Assembly (NCBI GenBank): GCA_037482215.1 | Contig: CP148074.1 | Location: forward strand, 1,612,001-1,676,000 | Source: Pseudomonas mendocina | GTDB taxonomy: Bacteria; Pseudomonadota; Gammaproteobacteria; Pseudomonadales; Pseudomonadaceae | Length of the DNA stretch: 64,000 bases | Direction of reading: 5' to 3' | Part shown: piece by piece, positions 30,507-40,060 of the stretch | How the letters are laid out: the number at the start of each line of letters is the position of its first letter | Position numbering within the stretch: position 1 is the stretch's first letter | Made by a program: the position numbers and the translations under genes | Notes under the pieces: generated by a model | The model's database searches: none | Told to the model about the DNA's origin: nothing | What the model saw: the letters and a program-made list of their open reading frames with translations, nothing else

Positions 30507-31587
30507 CACCGTTGTCGCTGAGGTTGACCTGGGCAGCGATGCTTCCTTGGGCTGGGAAGATCACCAGATGGTCCGCCGCGACCCTGATGCCTACTTGTTG
30601 ACCAGGTTGATGGTCGGCATGGCTGGGGAAGATCGCTTCCAGCTGCGTACCGGTTGGCAGCTGCAGCCGATACAGTGTGGCAGCACCGAGGAATGTCTTG
30701 CCGACGATCTTAGCCTGCTGTTCGCTGTTGGGTTCGTAAACAATGTCGTCCGGGCGCAAAAGGACATCAACCGCGCTGCCTGCCGGCAGGTTGTAGGCGC
30801 GATTACCGCGAATGACGCCAAGCTCAGTCTGCACCGAGTCAGGGCTGAGTAATTGGCCGCGAATGAAATACCCCTGGCCGATAAAGCTCGCCACAAATGG
30901 AGTGTGCGGCTCATGGTAAAGGTTGTAGGGCGTGTCCCACTGTTCAAGCCGGCCTTGGTTGAATACCCCGACCAGATCGCTCACGGCGAAGGCCTCTTCT
31001 TGATCATGGGTGACCAGAATAGCGCTGGTGCCACGGGCCTTTAGAATCTCACGGACCTCATGGCTAAGGCGCCGACGCAGTTCGCCATCGAGGTTGGAGA
31101 ATGGCTCATCAAGCAGCAGTAACTGGGGTTCTGGCGCCAGTGCGCGAGCCAGTGCAACTCGCTGCTGTTGGCCGCCAGAAAGCTCATGTGGGTAGCGCTT
31201 ACTGAGGTGCTCCAGCTTGACCAGCGCCAGCAGCTCATTGACCACTCGCTCGCAGTTGGCCTGCTTGCGGATGCCAAAGCCTACGTTTTCCGCCACACTC
31301 AGATGAGGGAAAAGGGCGTAATCCTGAAATACCATGCCAATGCGGCGCTTTTCTGGGGCGAGGGTGTAACCGGCTTTGGAAATCACTGTTCCGGCAAGCT
31401 GAATCTCGCCACTGTGAACAGGCTCAAAACCGGCAATAGCGCGCAATGTGGTGGTTTTGCCGCAGCCTGAGGGGCCGAGCAGGCAACCGATGTCGCCTGC
31501 ATTCAGATGCAAGTTGAGGTTTTGCACCACCTTGTGAGCATCGTAGCTGCAGCTCAGGTCCCGCAGGTTAAGCAATACGTGGTTCAT
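30484..31587 (-). CDS. ABC transporter ATP-binding protein (FbpC/PotA-like)
   Basis: A 367-residue importer ATPase with C-terminal TOBE region. Walker A is GPSGCGKTT, the Q-loop region is [14 protein letters not shown], the signature is LSGGQQQR, Walker B is [12 protein letters not shown] and the H-loop is THDQEEA, all intact. The closest relatives appear to be ferric-iron or spermidine-type ATPases. No permease or binding protein gene is adjacent. Its ATG overlaps the argF stop (ATGA), so it is translationally coupled to argF; from memory the same pairing exists in P. aeruginosa. The substrate is unknown. Confidence 0.87.
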   Translation of the reverse strand: MNHVLLNLRDLSCSYDAHKVVQNLNLHLNAGDIGCLLGPSGCGKTTTLRAIAGFEPVHSGEIQLAGTVISKAGYTLAPEKRRIGMVFQDYALFPHLSVAENVGFGIRKQANCERVVNELLALVKLEHLSKRYPHELSGGQQQRVALARALAPEPQLLLLDEPFSNLDGELRRRLSHEVREILKARGTSAILVTHDQEEAFAVSDLVGVFNQGRLEQWDTPYNLYHEPHTPFVASFIGQGYFIRGQLLSPDSVQTELGVIRGNRAYNLPAGSAVDVLLRPDDIVYEPNSEQQAKIVGKTFLGAATLYRLQLPTGTQLEAIFPSHADHQPGQQVGIRVAADHLVIFPAQGSIAAQVNLSDNGVRRYSGA

Positions 31588-32504
31588 GCGTGGTGATACG
31601 CCGGCTCAACCAGAAACTCGAGCAGGGCTTTCTGCACGTGCAGGCGGTTCTCAGCTTGATCCCACACGGCGGAACGTGGGTCATCCAGCAGGTCTTCGCT
31701 GATTTCCTCACCTCGGTGGGCGGGCAGGCAGTGCAGGAACAGTACATCTTCGGCCGCCGCATCGAGCAGGGCACGGTCGACCTGATAAGGACGGAACAGC
31801 GCCATGCGCTCGGCGGCTTCATCTTCCTGGCCCATGGAGGCCCATACGTCAGTTGAAACCAAGTGTGCACCGGCTACGGCTTCGCGCGGGTCGCGCACAA
31901 CCTGTACGCGATCACCGGCTTCTTCCAGCAGGCGGGCGTCCGGCTCGTACCCTTCAGGGCAGGCTACACGCAGTTGGAAGTCCAGCTGAATAGCCGCCTC
32001 GATGTACGAGTTGCACATATTGTTGCCGTCGCCGATCCAAGCTGCGGTCTTGCCCTTGATGCTGCCGCGATGCTCTTGATAGGTCTGCATATCGGCCAGT
32101 AGTTGGCATGGGTGCAGATCATCTGACAGGCCGTTGATGACGGGCACTCGCGAGTTAGCTGCAAATTCTGTCAGGGTGCTGTGGGCAAACGTACGGATCA
32201 TGACAGCATCCAGCATGCGTGACATTACCCTGGCTGCATCGCAGATTGGCTCACCACGGCCCAGTTGTGTATCGCGGGGCGACAGGAAAATAGCTTGGCC
32301 GCCCAATTGAATCATGCCGGCCTCAAACGAGAGGCGGGTACGGGTGGAGGCTTTTTCGAAGATCATGCCCAGCACGCGGTTTTTCAGCGGCTCAAAAAGA
32401 ACCCCTCGATTGCGCAGGTCCTTCAGCTCCATGCCGCGGCGGATCAAACCGTTGAGTTCGTCCGGGGTGCAATCTTTAAAGGAGAGAAAGTGTCTTGCGC
32501 TCAT
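31584..32504 (-). CDS. argF: Ornithine carbamoyltransferase, anabolic
   Basis: A 306-residue cytoplasmic enzyme that makes citrulline from ornithine and carbamoyl phosphate in arginine biosynthesis. The carbamoyl-phosphate motif is [16 protein letters not shown], the ornithine-binding region appears around [18 protein letters not shown], and [12 protein letters not shown] carries the conserved Cys. AAAAGG precedes the ATG. The length fits the anabolic ArgF class rather than the longer catabolic ArcB. Confidence 0.95.
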   Translation of the reverse strand: MSARHFLSFKDCTPDELNGLIRRGMELKDLRNRGVLFEPLKNRVLGMIFEKASTRTRLSFEAGMIQLGGQAIFLSPRDTQLGRGEPICDAARVMSRMLDAVMIRTFAHSTLTEFAANSRVPVINGLSDDLHPCQLLADMQTYQEHRGSIKGKTAAWIGDGNNMCNSYIEAAIQLDFQLRVACPEGYEPDARLLEEAGDRVQVVRDPREAVAGAHLVSTDVWASMGQEDEAAERMALFRPYQVDRALLDAAAEDVLFLHCLPAHRGEEISEDLLDDPRSAVWDQAENRLHVQKALLEFLVEPAYHHA

Positions 32505-32917
32505 CGTTAACTACCTTTTAACAGCTGGGCGCAGGTTCGTTGGCGTTCCTAAACGTAAGAAACAGAAGAACCTGCGGCTGGGGGCCGCATTGTGCGACGA
32601 AACGGGGAAACGTCGATCTTATAAGCAACTGGTGGCGCTGCACAACTCGCGCAAAAAAGGCTGTTACGAAAATATGCCGATGGGGGCATCGCAAACATTT
32701 GCTTGCCACCTGTTTTCAGGCTCGGCCCGGCTCTATGGGTACTGAGTCCAATAGCTATTGCTTTGTGTCTGTTCAGGCCAGGGGCTAACACTGAGCCCTA
32801 TTGGTCGCTCTGATAACCGACGATTCATCCAGCAAGGTTTGGTGGCAAGTTCAGTAGGGGGAGGCCATATTCAGGTGTGTGTAAGTATCAGGTATGAGTA
32901 CAACAAGAGGCCTGACT
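32505..32917. other. Intergenic region between argF and the molybdoenzyme gene
   Basis: A divergent promoter region with no gene I can support. A CGACG/CGTCG dyad (32595-32599 with 32611-32615) separated by 11 A/C/G-rich bases lies about 100 bp before argF. An ArgR site would be expected here, but I cannot match it to the ArgR consensus with confidence. Confidence 0.4.
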
Positions 32918-35026
32918 ATGAACAAGGCAGTCCATTACCGTGCCTGTCACCTGTGCGAGGCGATTTGCGGTCTGGTGATTGAGACCACGACTGATGATCA
33001 CGGCAACGTGTGCGTGAGTTCAATAAAAGGAGACGCGCAGGATCCCTTTAGTCGTGGGCATATCTGCCCTAAGGCCGTCGCGCTACAGGACATCCAAGCC
33101 GATCCCGATCGCGTACGGGGGCCCATGCGCCGGGAGGGCGATCAGTGGAGGTCAATCAGTTGGGATGAGGCATTTGAGCTGGTTGCCAAGCGTCTAAGTG
33201 ATATACAGAACCAATACGGACGCAATGCCGTAGCGGTATATCAGGGTAATCCCAGTGTGCACAATCATGGGCTGATGACCCACAGCAACTACTTTTTGGG
33301 GTTGTTGAAAACTCGCAATCGTTTTTCTGCGACTTCGGTCGATCAGTTGCCTCATCATCTGGCAAGTTACTGGATGTACGGCCACAGCTTGCTGCTTCCC
33401 ATCCCTGATATTGATCACACGGATTTCATGCTGATTCTCGGCGGCAATCCTTTGGCATCCAACGGCAGCATCATGACGGTGCCGGATGTTGAAGCGCGCT
33501 TAAAGGCTATACAGCGGCGTGGTGGCCGGTTGGTGGTAGTCGATCCGCGTCGTACTGAAACCGCCGCGATTGCTGACCAGCATGTGTTTATTAGGCCAGG
33601 GCAAGATGCGGCTTTGCTGCTGGGGCTGCTTAACACGTTATTTGAGGAAGGGCTTGGGCGCAGCAGCCATTTACCTATCAATGGCTTAGCTGAGGTGCGT
33701 CAGGCGATTGCTAGTTTTACCGCTGAGGCTATGAGTGAACGCTGTTCCGTTCCAGCTCCTGTTATTCGCCAGTTGGCACGTGATTTTGCTGGTGCTCCTG
33801 CTGCGGTGTGTTACGGGCGCATGGGTGTTTCCACCCAAGCATTCGGTACGCTGTGCCAATGGCTGGTGCAACTGATTAACTTGGTGACTGGCAATCTTGA
33901 CCGTGTGGGTGGGGCTTTGTGCACGGAGCCTGCCCTGGATCTTGTCGCAACAACCGCTGGCGGTCATTACAACCAATGGCAGAGTAGGGTGTCTGCTTTA
34001 CCGGAGTTTGGCGGCGAATTACCTGTCGCTGCGCTAGCTGAGGAAATTTTAACGGCTGGTGATGTGCAGGTTAGGGCGCTGATTACCGTAGCGGGCAATC
34101 CAGTGTTATCGACGCCCAATGGCAGGCAGCTGGAACGGGCTTTGGATGGGTTAGATTTCATGCTGAGCATTGATTTCTACATCAATGAAACCACGCGCTT
34201 TGCAGACCTGATTCTGCCGCCGACCGCCCCTCTGGAGCACGATCACTACGATGCGACCTTCAACTTATTGGCGGTGCGCAATGTAACGCGCTTCAATCAG
34301 CCCGTTTTGCCCAAGCCTGATGGTGCAATGCACGACTGGGAGATTTTTGTCGCGCTGGCCCAGACATTTGCCGCCAAAACCGGTGTGCAGCTCAAACCAA
34401 CACGGGCACCTGATGAGATGGTAGACCTAGGTTTGCGCGCAGGGCCTTACGGCGACCGATCATCCCATGGCCTTTCTGTGACCGCCTTACTCAAGCATCC
34501 TCACGGGATTGATTTGGGGCCGCTGAAACCCAACCTGGCGGGACGTTTGAAAACGCCTGATCAGGCTGTTCAAGCGGCTCCGGAAGCGCTAGTGGCTGAT
34601 CTACAGCGCTTTGCCGAGCAACCTTGTGCCACCGATGGTCAGCTATTACTGATTGGTCGACGCCATGTGCGTAGTAATAACTCCTGGATGCACAACTATC
34701 ACCGCTTGGTGAAAGGTAAACCGCGTCAACACCTGTTGATGCATCCTGCTGACGCGGAGCGTCTTGGCCTGCAAGACGGGCAGCGGGTAAAGGTTGTTTC
34801 GCGTGTGGGGGAGATAGAGGTTGAGATGGGCGTCAGTACCGACATGATGCCCGGCGTGGTGAGCCTGCCCCATGGCTGGGGGCACCGGCGGAGCGGCGTT
34901 CAACTGGGGATTGCCAGTGAACTGCCCGGTGCCAGCGTCAATGATCTGACTGATGAGCGGGTGCTCGATCATTTATCCGGCAATGCAGCTTTAAATGCGG
35001 TGCCCGTCCATGTGGTGGCTGCTTGA
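32918..35026 (+). CDS. Molybdopterin oxidoreductase with N-terminal [4Fe-4S] cluster
   Basis: A 702-residue cytoplasmic-type molybdoenzyme of the DMSO reductase superfamily. The N-terminal cluster ligands are in CHLCEAICG and GHICPKA. The Mo-bis-MGD core follows, with LILGGNPLASNGSIM and VVVDPRRTETA. A molybdopterin dinucleotide-binding domain is at the C-terminus (LMHPADAERLGLQDGQRVKV). No twin-arginine signal is present, so it should stay in the cytoplasm. I use the ATG at 32918, which has AGAGG 7 nt upstream, in place of the ATG at 32894. The substrate is unknown; no partner subunit gene is adjacent. Confidence 0.88.
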   Translation: MNKAVHYRACHLCEAICGLVIETTTDDHGNVCVSSIKGDAQDPFSRGHICPKAVALQDIQADPDRVRGPMRREGDQWRSISWDEAFELVAKRLSDIQNQYGRNAVAVYQGNPSVHNHGLMTHSNYFLGLLKTRNRFSATSVDQLPHHLASYWMYGHSLLLPIPDIDHTDFMLILGGNPLASNGSIMTVPDVEARLKAIQRRGGRLVVVDPRRTETAAIADQHVFIRPGQDAALLLGLLNTLFEEGLGRSSHLPINGLAEVRQAIASFTAEAMSERCSVPAPVIRQLARDFAGAPAAVCYGRMGVSTQAFGTLCQWLVQLINLVTGNLDRVGGALCTEPALDLVATTAGGHYNQWQSRVSALPEFGGELPVAALAEEILTAGDVQVRALITVAGNPVLSTPNGRQLERALDGLDFMLSIDFYINETTRFADLILPPTAPLEHDHYDATFNLLAVRNVTRFNQPVLPKPDGAMHDWEIFVALAQTFAAKTGVQLKPTRAPDEMVDLGLRAGPYGDRSSHGLSVTALLKHPHGIDLGPLKPNLAGRLKTPDQAVQAAPEALVADLQRFAEQPCATDGQLLLIGRRHVRSNNSWMHNYHRLVKGKPRQHLLMHPADAERLGLQDGQRVKVVSRVGEIEVEMGVSTDMMPGVVSLPHGWGHRRSGVQLGIASELPGASVNDLTDERVLDHLSGNAALNAVPVHVVAA

Positions 35027-35059
35027 CATGCTGTATCAACCGATGTCTTGACGCGTAAG

Positions 35060-35082
35060 GCCGAGCATTACGCTCGGCTTTT
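35060..35082 (+). terminator. Terminator after the molybdoenzyme gene
   Basis: A 7-bp stem (35060-35066 with 35072-35078), 5-nt loop and a short T-run, 34 bp after the stop and before grxD. Confidence 0.7.
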
Positions 35083-35143
35083 CTATACAATGCCGCCACC
35101 GTGCCGACCTGCTGGTCGGGTTAGTCAAGTTCTGAGGTGCCCC

Positions 35144-35470
35144 ATGGATATCATCGAAACCATCAAAGAGCAGATCGCCAATAACACCGTTATTCTGTAC
35201 ATGAAAGGCTCGCCGAATGCGCCGCAATGCGGTTTTTCTGCCAAAGCTGCTCAAGTTGTGATGGGCTGCGGTGAGAAGTTTGCTTACGTCGACATCCTGC
35301 AGAACCCGGAGATTCGCGCTAATCTGCCGAAATACGCAAACTGGCCGACTTTCCCGCAACTGTGGGTGAAGGGTGAGCTGGTTGGCGGCAGCGACATCAT
35401 GGTTGAGATGTTTGAGAAGGGCGAATTGCAGAGCCTGATCAAAGAAGCTGTGCAGGGCGCCAGCGCCTGA
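35144..35470 (+). CDS. grxD: Monothiol glutaredoxin, Grx4 type
   Basis: A 108-residue CGFS-type glutaredoxin that carries or delivers [2Fe-2S] clusters. The active site PQCGFSAKA, WPTFPQLWVKG and GGSDIMVEMFEKGEL are diagnostic. I use the ATG at 35144, with GAGG upstream; in-frame sequence before it is the preceding terminator region. Iron-linked genes (bacterioferritin and bfd) are immediate neighbours on the opposite strand. Confidence 0.95.
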   Translation: MDIIETIKEQIANNTVILYMKGSPNAPQCGFSAKAAQVVMGCGEKFAYVDILQNPEIRANLPKYANWPTFPQLWVKGELVGGSDIMVEMFEKGELQSLIKEAVQGASA

Positions 35471-35486
35471 GGTCTGAAAGCTGAAA

Positions 35487-35515
35487 AAACCGATGCCAGT
35501 GCATCGGTTTTTTTT
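35487..35515. terminator. Rho-independent terminator after grxD
   Basis: A 10-bp stem (35487-35496 with 35501-35510), 4-nt loop, and T-run to 35515; the A-run on the left makes it bidirectional in form. Confidence 0.9.
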
Positions 35516-35550
35516 CGTCTGGAAAAACCCATGGCATTTGAGCAGGCATA

Positions 35551-35577
35551 AAAAAACGGGAGCCTAGGCTCCCGTTT
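35551..35577 (-). terminator. Terminator after bacterioferritin gene
   Basis: A 10-bp stem (35554-35563 with 35568-35577) and a minus-strand T-run, 14 bp beyond the bfr stop. Confidence 0.88.
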
Positions 35578-35590
35578 CTGATGAGTGAGA

Positions 35591-36061
35591 TCACTCTTCC
35601 ATCTGCGATTGCAGGTAGTTCTGCAGGCCGACGGATTCGATCAGGCTCAGTTGGGTTTCCAGCCAGTCGATGTGCTCTTCCTCCGAGCTGAGGATGTCTT
35701 CAAGCAGCTCGCGACTGGCGTAGTCGCCAACGCTTTCACAATAGGCGATGGCAGCTTTTAGATCAGCGTGGGCTTTGTGCTCGATCTTCAGATCGCACTC
35801 AAGCATCTCTTTGGTGTTTTCACCAATCAGGATTTTGCCCAAGTCTTGCAGGTTGGGTAGACCTTCCAGAAACAGAATGCGTTTGATCAGCTTGTCCGCA
35901 TGCTTCATCTCGTCGATGGACTCGTGGTATTCGTGCTCACCGATTTTTTTCAGACCCCAATCTTCGTACATGCGCGCATGCAGGAAGTATTGGTTGATTG
36001 CGACCAACTCGTTACCGAGGATCTTGTTCAGATGCTGGATGACTTTCTTGTCGCCTTTCAT
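35591..36061 (-). CDS. bfrB: Bacterioferritin (BfrB-like)
   Basis: A 156-residue haem-containing iron-storage protein that assembles into 24-mers. The ferroxidase ligands lie in [35 protein letters not shown] and [14 protein letters not shown]; the Met of DEMKHAD is the haem ligand. The sequence is very like P. aeruginosa BfrB as I remember it. The start at 36061 ([11 protein letters not shown]) fits the family; the frame open to 36127 has no support. It lies next to bfd, whose product releases the stored iron. Confidence 0.95.
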   Translation of the reverse strand: MKGDKKVIQHLNKILGNELVAINQYFLHARMYEDWGLKKIGEHEYHESIDEMKHADKLIKRILFLEGLPNLQDLGKILIGENTKEMLECDLKIEHKAHADLKAAIAYCESVGDYASRELLEDILSSEEEHIDWLETQLSLIESVGLQNYLQSQMEE

Positions 36062-36217
36062 GTCTGCTTCTGCCTTGAATGGGTTGGAATGTCGATAGAT
36101 TCTGGCCCGGAGCATAGGGGCTGTCAAACCTAAGTATTTGAATTTAAAGTTAAAATTAATATGAATGAGAAGGCTTTAGTTCTGCATCTGAGCGCTAAGC
36201 TCTTGAATTACAGGCAT

Positions 36218-36245
36218 AAAAAAGCCGGACACAAGGTCCGGCTTT
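36218..36245 (-). terminator. Terminator after bfd
   Basis: A 10-bp stem (36221-36230 with 36236-36245), 5-nt loop and minus-strand T-run, 15 bp beyond the bfd stop. Confidence 0.88.
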
Positions 36246-36260
36246 CAACTTCTTAGCTAA

Positions 36261-36479
36261 TTAAGCAGCAACAAAACTTGCCGAATAGGCGAGGGCGGAC
36301 TGGCTGCTTTGCACTTCGCTGAGCGTCTCACGCACGACTTGCTTCGCCAAGCAAGCGCATTTCCCGCATTGGGTGCCCACACCCAAACTGGTACGCACTT
36401 CACGATAGCTGCAGCAGCCTTCGTAAATAGCTTCACGGATCTGACCGTCAGTAACACCTTCGCAAAGACAAACGTACAT
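36261..36479 (-). CDS. bfd: Bacterioferritin-associated ferredoxin
   Basis: A 72-residue [2Fe-2S] protein that reduces the mineral core of bacterioferritin so that iron can leave. The cluster ligands are in MYVCLCEGV (C4, C6) and GTQCGKCACL (C38 and C41). In pseudomonads bfd is induced by iron starvation; a Fur-like site lies about 45-60 bp upstream of the ATG. Confidence 0.95.
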   Translation of the reverse strand: MYVCLCEGVTDGQIREAIYEGCCSYREVRTSLGVGTQCGKCACLAKQVVRETLSEVQSSQSALAYSASFVAA

Positions 36480-36524
36480 GTTTCACGCTCATGAAAGGGC
36501 TTAGTGAATGGTCGAGATACTAAT

Positions 36525-36543
36525 GTGAATGAGAATGCTTGTC
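36525..36543. promoter_or_regulatory. Possible Fur box upstream of bfd
   Basis: AATGAGAATGCTT (36528-36540) fits the core of the Fur consensus at 10 of 13 positions. Its place upstream of bfd agrees with known iron control of this gene. The rest of 36480-36878 (about 400 bp) holds only this site and the flgB promoter. Confidence 0.45.
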
Positions 36544-36812
36544 AAAGACATCTGTTTCTATTTTCCAGTCGCATTCAATGAGGCTTCTGGCTACGCGCGT
36601 CTGACTTGTACGGTGGGGCAGGTGCCCAGAGCCAAAACCTGTAACCGCTGAAAGCAGGATTTCAGACGAGTGACGGGTTTCTGTCACGTGTCGTGGCTTT
36701 TGTGGGTTTGTCATTGCCGATGCTGGCAGTTTGGCGGAAAACTTTTGCCGCTTTGTCAGGTTTATGGCGTTTGTATTTTGTTAAGTCTATGAAATAAAAG
36801 GATTTTTAAACG

Positions 36813-36828
36813 TGGCACAGGCTTTGCT
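36813..36828 (+). promoter_or_regulatory. Sigma-54 promoter of flgBCDE
   Basis: TGGCAC-N5-TTGCT with GG and GC exactly 10 bp apart (36814-36815 and 36826-36827), 50 bp before the flgB ATG. RpoN with FleQ/FleR control is the known pattern for this operon in Pseudomonas. Confidence 0.9.
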
Positions 36829-36878
36829 TAAGGATTGGCGACGAATTACATAACGGCAACCGGAATAGGTTACTGACC

Positions 36879-37286
36879 ATGAGCATCAACTTCGACCGGG
36901 CACTCGGCATCCATGAGAAGGCACTGGGCTTCCGCGCTCAGCGTGCAGAAGTGCTGGCTAACAACATTGCCAATGCTGACACCCCTAACTACCAAGCGCG
37001 CGATCTGACCTTCGCCAATGTGCTGGCGGCGCAAAGCGCCAAAAACGACAAAGGGCATATCAGTCTGGATCGTACAGATGCCAAGCACATTGCCGGTGAA
37101 GGGGTTGGTATCGGAGAAGGTGACTTGGATTACCGCATACCGTTGCATCCTTCTATTGATGGCAACACGGTCGACCTGCAGATCGAGCAGTCCAATTACG
37201 CGGAGAACTCGGTCAACTTTCAGGCCAGCTTCACTCTGCTCAACAGTAAATTCAAAGGGCTGATTGGCGCCCTGCGTGGCGAATAA
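36879..37286 (+). CDS. flgB: Flagellar proximal rod protein FlgB
   Basis: A 135-residue axial protein of the flagellar rod, exported by the flagellar type III apparatus. The N-terminal rod signature is RAEVLANNIANADTPNYQARD. The C-terminal helix (NSVNFQASFTLLNSKFKGLI) completes the axial coiled coil. First gene of flgBCDE, directly after a sigma-54 promoter; flgC starts 14 bp later. flgA and flgM are not adjacent. Confidence 0.96.
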   Translation: MSINFDRALGIHEKALGFRAQRAEVLANNIANADTPNYQARDLTFANVLAAQSAKNDKGHISLDRTDAKHIAGEGVGIGEGDLDYRIPLHPSIDGNTVDLQIEQSNYAENSVNFQASFTLLNSKFKGLIGALRGE

Positions 37287-37300
37287 CAGGAGCCTTCACC

Positions 37301-37750
37301 ATGTCTCTTCTCAGTGTGTTCAACATTGCCGGTACTGGTATGAGTGCCCAGAGCACTCGCCTCAATACCATTTCAAGCAACATTGCTAACGCCGAAACGG
37401 TCTCTTCCAGTATTGATCAGACCTACCGTGCGCGGCATCCGGTGTTTGCCACCATGTACCAACAGGCTGCTCAGCAAGGGGGAGATCGTGGCTCGCTGTT
37501 TGCTGATCAGGATAACGCCGGTGTGGGTGTGCAGGTCTTGGGCATCGTTGAGGATCAGAGCACGCTGATGCCGCGGTACGAGCCGAACCACCCTTCGGCG
37601 GACGAAAACGGCTATGTGTACTACCCGAATGTGAACGTAGTGGAAGAAATGGCCGACATGATTTCCGCCAGTCGTGCTTTCCAGACCAACACCGAAATGA
37701 TGAATACCGCCAAGCAAATGATGCAGCGTGTGCTGACATTGGGCCAGTAA
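37301..37750 (+). CDS. flgC: Flagellar proximal rod protein FlgC
   Basis: A 149-residue rod protein. It has the N-terminal axial motif NTISSNIANAETVSSSIDQT and, near the end, YYPNVNVVEEMADMISASRA followed by NTEMMNTAKQMMQRVL, the conserved C-terminal helix. Ordinary length; cotranscribed with flgB and flgD. Confidence 0.96.
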   Translation: MSLLSVFNIAGTGMSAQSTRLNTISSNIANAETVSSSIDQTYRARHPVFATMYQQAAQQGGDRGSLFADQDNAGVGVQVLGIVEDQSTLMPRYEPNHPSADENGYVYYPNVNVVEEMADMISASRAFQTNTEMMNTAKQMMQRVLTLGQ

Positions 37751-37775
37751 GCGGCGGATCAGGAGTGCAACGCAG

Positions 37776-38447
37776 ATGAGCACGGTTAGTAATGTTACGG
37801 GGTCTGTGCTTGATCAGTATCAGATCAAGCAGGATAACGGTGCCAAGTCCAATGAGCTTGGCAAGAACCAATTTCTGGAGCTGCTGGTTGCTCAGCTGAA
37901 TAACCAGAACCCGCTTGAGCCTCAGGGTAACGGTGAGTTTATCGCTCAGCTGGCTCAGTTCAGTCAGGTTGAGGGTGTTGAGAAACTCAATACCAGCATG
38001 GAGGCGCTGCTTGGGGGGTATCAGTCATCCCAGGCGCTCCAGGCCTCGTCAATGGTCGGCACTAAGGTCGTCATCCCGACTGACAAAGCACTGGTTGATA
38101 CCAGTGAAAGTTTTAAAGCCAGCCTTGTTTTGCCTATTAGCAGTGGCAACGTTTACGTCAACGTTTATGACCAAGCGGGGGCAGCAGTCGGTCGTGTCAA
38201 TCTTGGCGCTCAAGAGGCTGGCAACGTCAGCTTTATCTGGGATGGCAAAGATGCAAGCGGCAATACATTGCCGCCGGGCACTTACAAGTTTGAGGCGCAG
38301 GCCAGTTATTCAGATGGGACTAAAGGCTTGTACACGATGCTTCCGGCGAATGTGGACAGCGTCACGCTGGGTGGTTCCGAGTTGGTGTTGAACTTGGCCG
38401 GGATTGGCAGTGTTCCGCTCTCACAGGTTCAGGTTATCGGTCAGTAG
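37776..38447 (+). CDS. flgD: Flagellar hook-capping protein FlgD
   Basis: A 223-residue scaffold needed for hook assembly; removed when the hook is complete. The N-terminal FLELLVAQLNNQNPLEPQ is the FlgD signature. The C-terminal half has the FlgD Ig/TUDOR-like domain (FIWDGKDASGNTLPPGTYKF). Follows flgC by 25 bp. Confidence 0.95.
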   Translation: MSTVSNVTGSVLDQYQIKQDNGAKSNELGKNQFLELLVAQLNNQNPLEPQGNGEFIAQLAQFSQVEGVEKLNTSMEALLGGYQSSQALQASSMVGTKVVIPTDKALVDTSESFKASLVLPISSGNVYVNVYDQAGAAVGRVNLGAQEAGNVSFIWDGKDASGNTLPPGTYKFEAQASYSDGTKGLYTMLPANVDSVTLGGSELVLNLAGIGSVPLSQVQVIGQ

Positions 38448-38490
38448 ATTTCTGTTTTTGCTCGCCGGCTGGCCGGCATAGGAGTTTTTT

Positions 38491-39861
38491 ATGAGTTTCA
38501 ATATTGGTCTCAGTGGCCTGCGCGCTGCCAACAATGACTTGAACGTAACCGGTAATAACATTGCTAACGCGGGGACTACTGGTTTTAAAGCCTCACGTGC
38601 CGAGTTTGCTGATGTTTACGCAGCCTCTGTGTTGGGTACAGGCAAAAACCAGCAAGGCAGTGGTGTGATGCTGGGGGATGTTTCTCAGCAGTTTAACCAA
38701 GGCAATATCAACTACACCCAGAACCCACTGGACTTGGCAGTTAATGGCAATGGCTTTTTCATTACCAGTGACAACGGGGCTATTAGCTATACTCGCGCTG
38801 GGTATTTCGGTACTGATCGAGACGGATACATCGTCAACAACTTTGGTCAGCGCCTCCAAGGATATGCTGCAGACATAGACGGCAACCTGATCAAGGTGAA
38901 GGCTGATCTGCGTATTCAAGTGGATCAGCAGGAACCTAAGGCGACGACCAAGGTTGCGCAAACGCTGAACCTGAACTCGACACAGGTACGCCCGGCCAAC
39001 GCGGGCACCATGGCTGCACCGACATTTGATCCGAGTGATCCACTGTCTTACAACGAGTCAACGTCGACCAACATCTACGATGCACAGGGTAATGCTCACG
39101 TAATGACCCAGTACTTCGTTAAAAATGAAGCACCGGCTAACAACGGTTGGACAATGCATGTGTTGATCGATGGTGTGAACCCGGCTGATCCCTCCAGCAC
39201 ACAACCATATAGTTACGCTCTTGACTTCAACGAGTCGGGCCAGCTGAATGAGCCGGCATTTACCCCGCTGGTGGTCAGCGTGCCTCCACAACCCACTGAT
39301 ACGCCGGCTATCCCTGTTGATGCTCCTAATGGTGTATTTGCCCTGCCTGAAGGGACTTGGGTGCCAGCTGAGGCGGACCCGGCCAACCCAGGTACTATGG
39401 TTCCGAATAGTGCGGCTGCATCTGGTATTACATTCGATATGCGGGGCTCAACCCAATACAACGCGCGGTTTGGTGTTAACACCATCAATCAGGATGGCTT
39501 CACTACCGGCCAGCTATCTGGCTTGGAGGTGGACGACAGCGGTGTCATTTTGGCTCGTTACACCAATGGACAGACAAAGGCTCAAGGTCAGATATTGCTA
39601 GCCAATTTCGCTAATATCCAAGGGCTGACACCCGTGGGAAAAACCTCTTGGGTGCAAACATTTGAGTCTGGGGAGCCCGCAATCGGCGAGCCGATGAGTA
39701 GTACTTTGGGTGCGCTACAAGGCGGGGCGCTGGAAGACTCCAACGTTGAACTGTCTGACCAGCTAGTTAACCTGATTGTGGCCCAGCGTAACTATCAAGC
39801 GAACGCTAAAACCATCGAAACTCAGAGTGCAATCACGCAGACCATCATCAACCTGCGTTAA
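38491..39861 (+). CDS. flgE: Flagellar hook protein FlgE
   Basis: A 456-residue hook subunit. The N-terminal axial segment (LRAANNDLNVTGNNIANAGT, then TGFKASRAEF) and the C-terminal VAQRNYQANAKTIETQSA region are typical; the middle (about residues 140-330) is the variable surface domain, here acidic and Pro-rich. Last gene of flgBCDE, followed by a terminator. Confidence 0.95.
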   Translation: MSFNIGLSGLRAANNDLNVTGNNIANAGTTGFKASRAEFADVYAASVLGTGKNQQGSGVMLGDVSQQFNQGNINYTQNPLDLAVNGNGFFITSDNGAISYTRAGYFGTDRDGYIVNNFGQRLQGYAADIDGNLIKVKADLRIQVDQQEPKATTKVAQTLNLNSTQVRPANAGTMAAPTFDPSDPLSYNESTSTNIYDAQGNAHVMTQYFVKNEAPANNGWTMHVLIDGVNPADPSSTQPYSYALDFNESGQLNEPAFTPLVVSVPPQPTDTPAIPVDAPNGVFALPEGTWVPAEADPANPGTMVPNSAAASGITFDMRGSTQYNARFGVNTINQDGFTTGQLSGLEVDDSGVILARYTNGQTKAQGQILLANFANIQGLTPVGKTSWVQTFESGEPAIGEPMSSTLGALQGGALEDSNVELSDQLVNLIVAQRNYQANAKTIETQSAITQTIINLR

Positions 39862-39930
39862 GGCTTTGACGCTTGGCGAGGCGTGTTGATTGGTTTTCGC
39901 TTCAAGCGGCATTCAAAGCGTCATAAAAAA

Positions 39931-39951
39931 GGCTCCCGTGGGAGCCTTTTT
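39931..39951 (+). terminator. Terminator after flgE
   Basis: A 6-7-bp GGCTCC stem (39931-39937 with 39940-39946) with a very short loop and T-run, 70 bp after flgE. Confidence 0.85.
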
Positions 39952-39996
39952 CTATTTAAGCTAGCAAAATCAATGCCTTGTGATTCTTTTAGGGTT

Positions 39997-40012
39997 TGGC
40001 ACATCCTTTGCT
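39997..40012 (+). promoter_or_regulatory. Sigma-54 promoter of flgFGHIJKL
   Basis: TGGCAC-N5-TTGCT with GG (39998-39999) and GC (40010-40011) separated by 10 bp. It is nearly identical to the flgB promoter and lies about 50 bp before flgF. Confidence 0.9.
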
Positions 40013-40060
40013 TAATAGCCTGTATTGAGCAAAGGGCGATGGCCCACGCGGAGGATCAAC

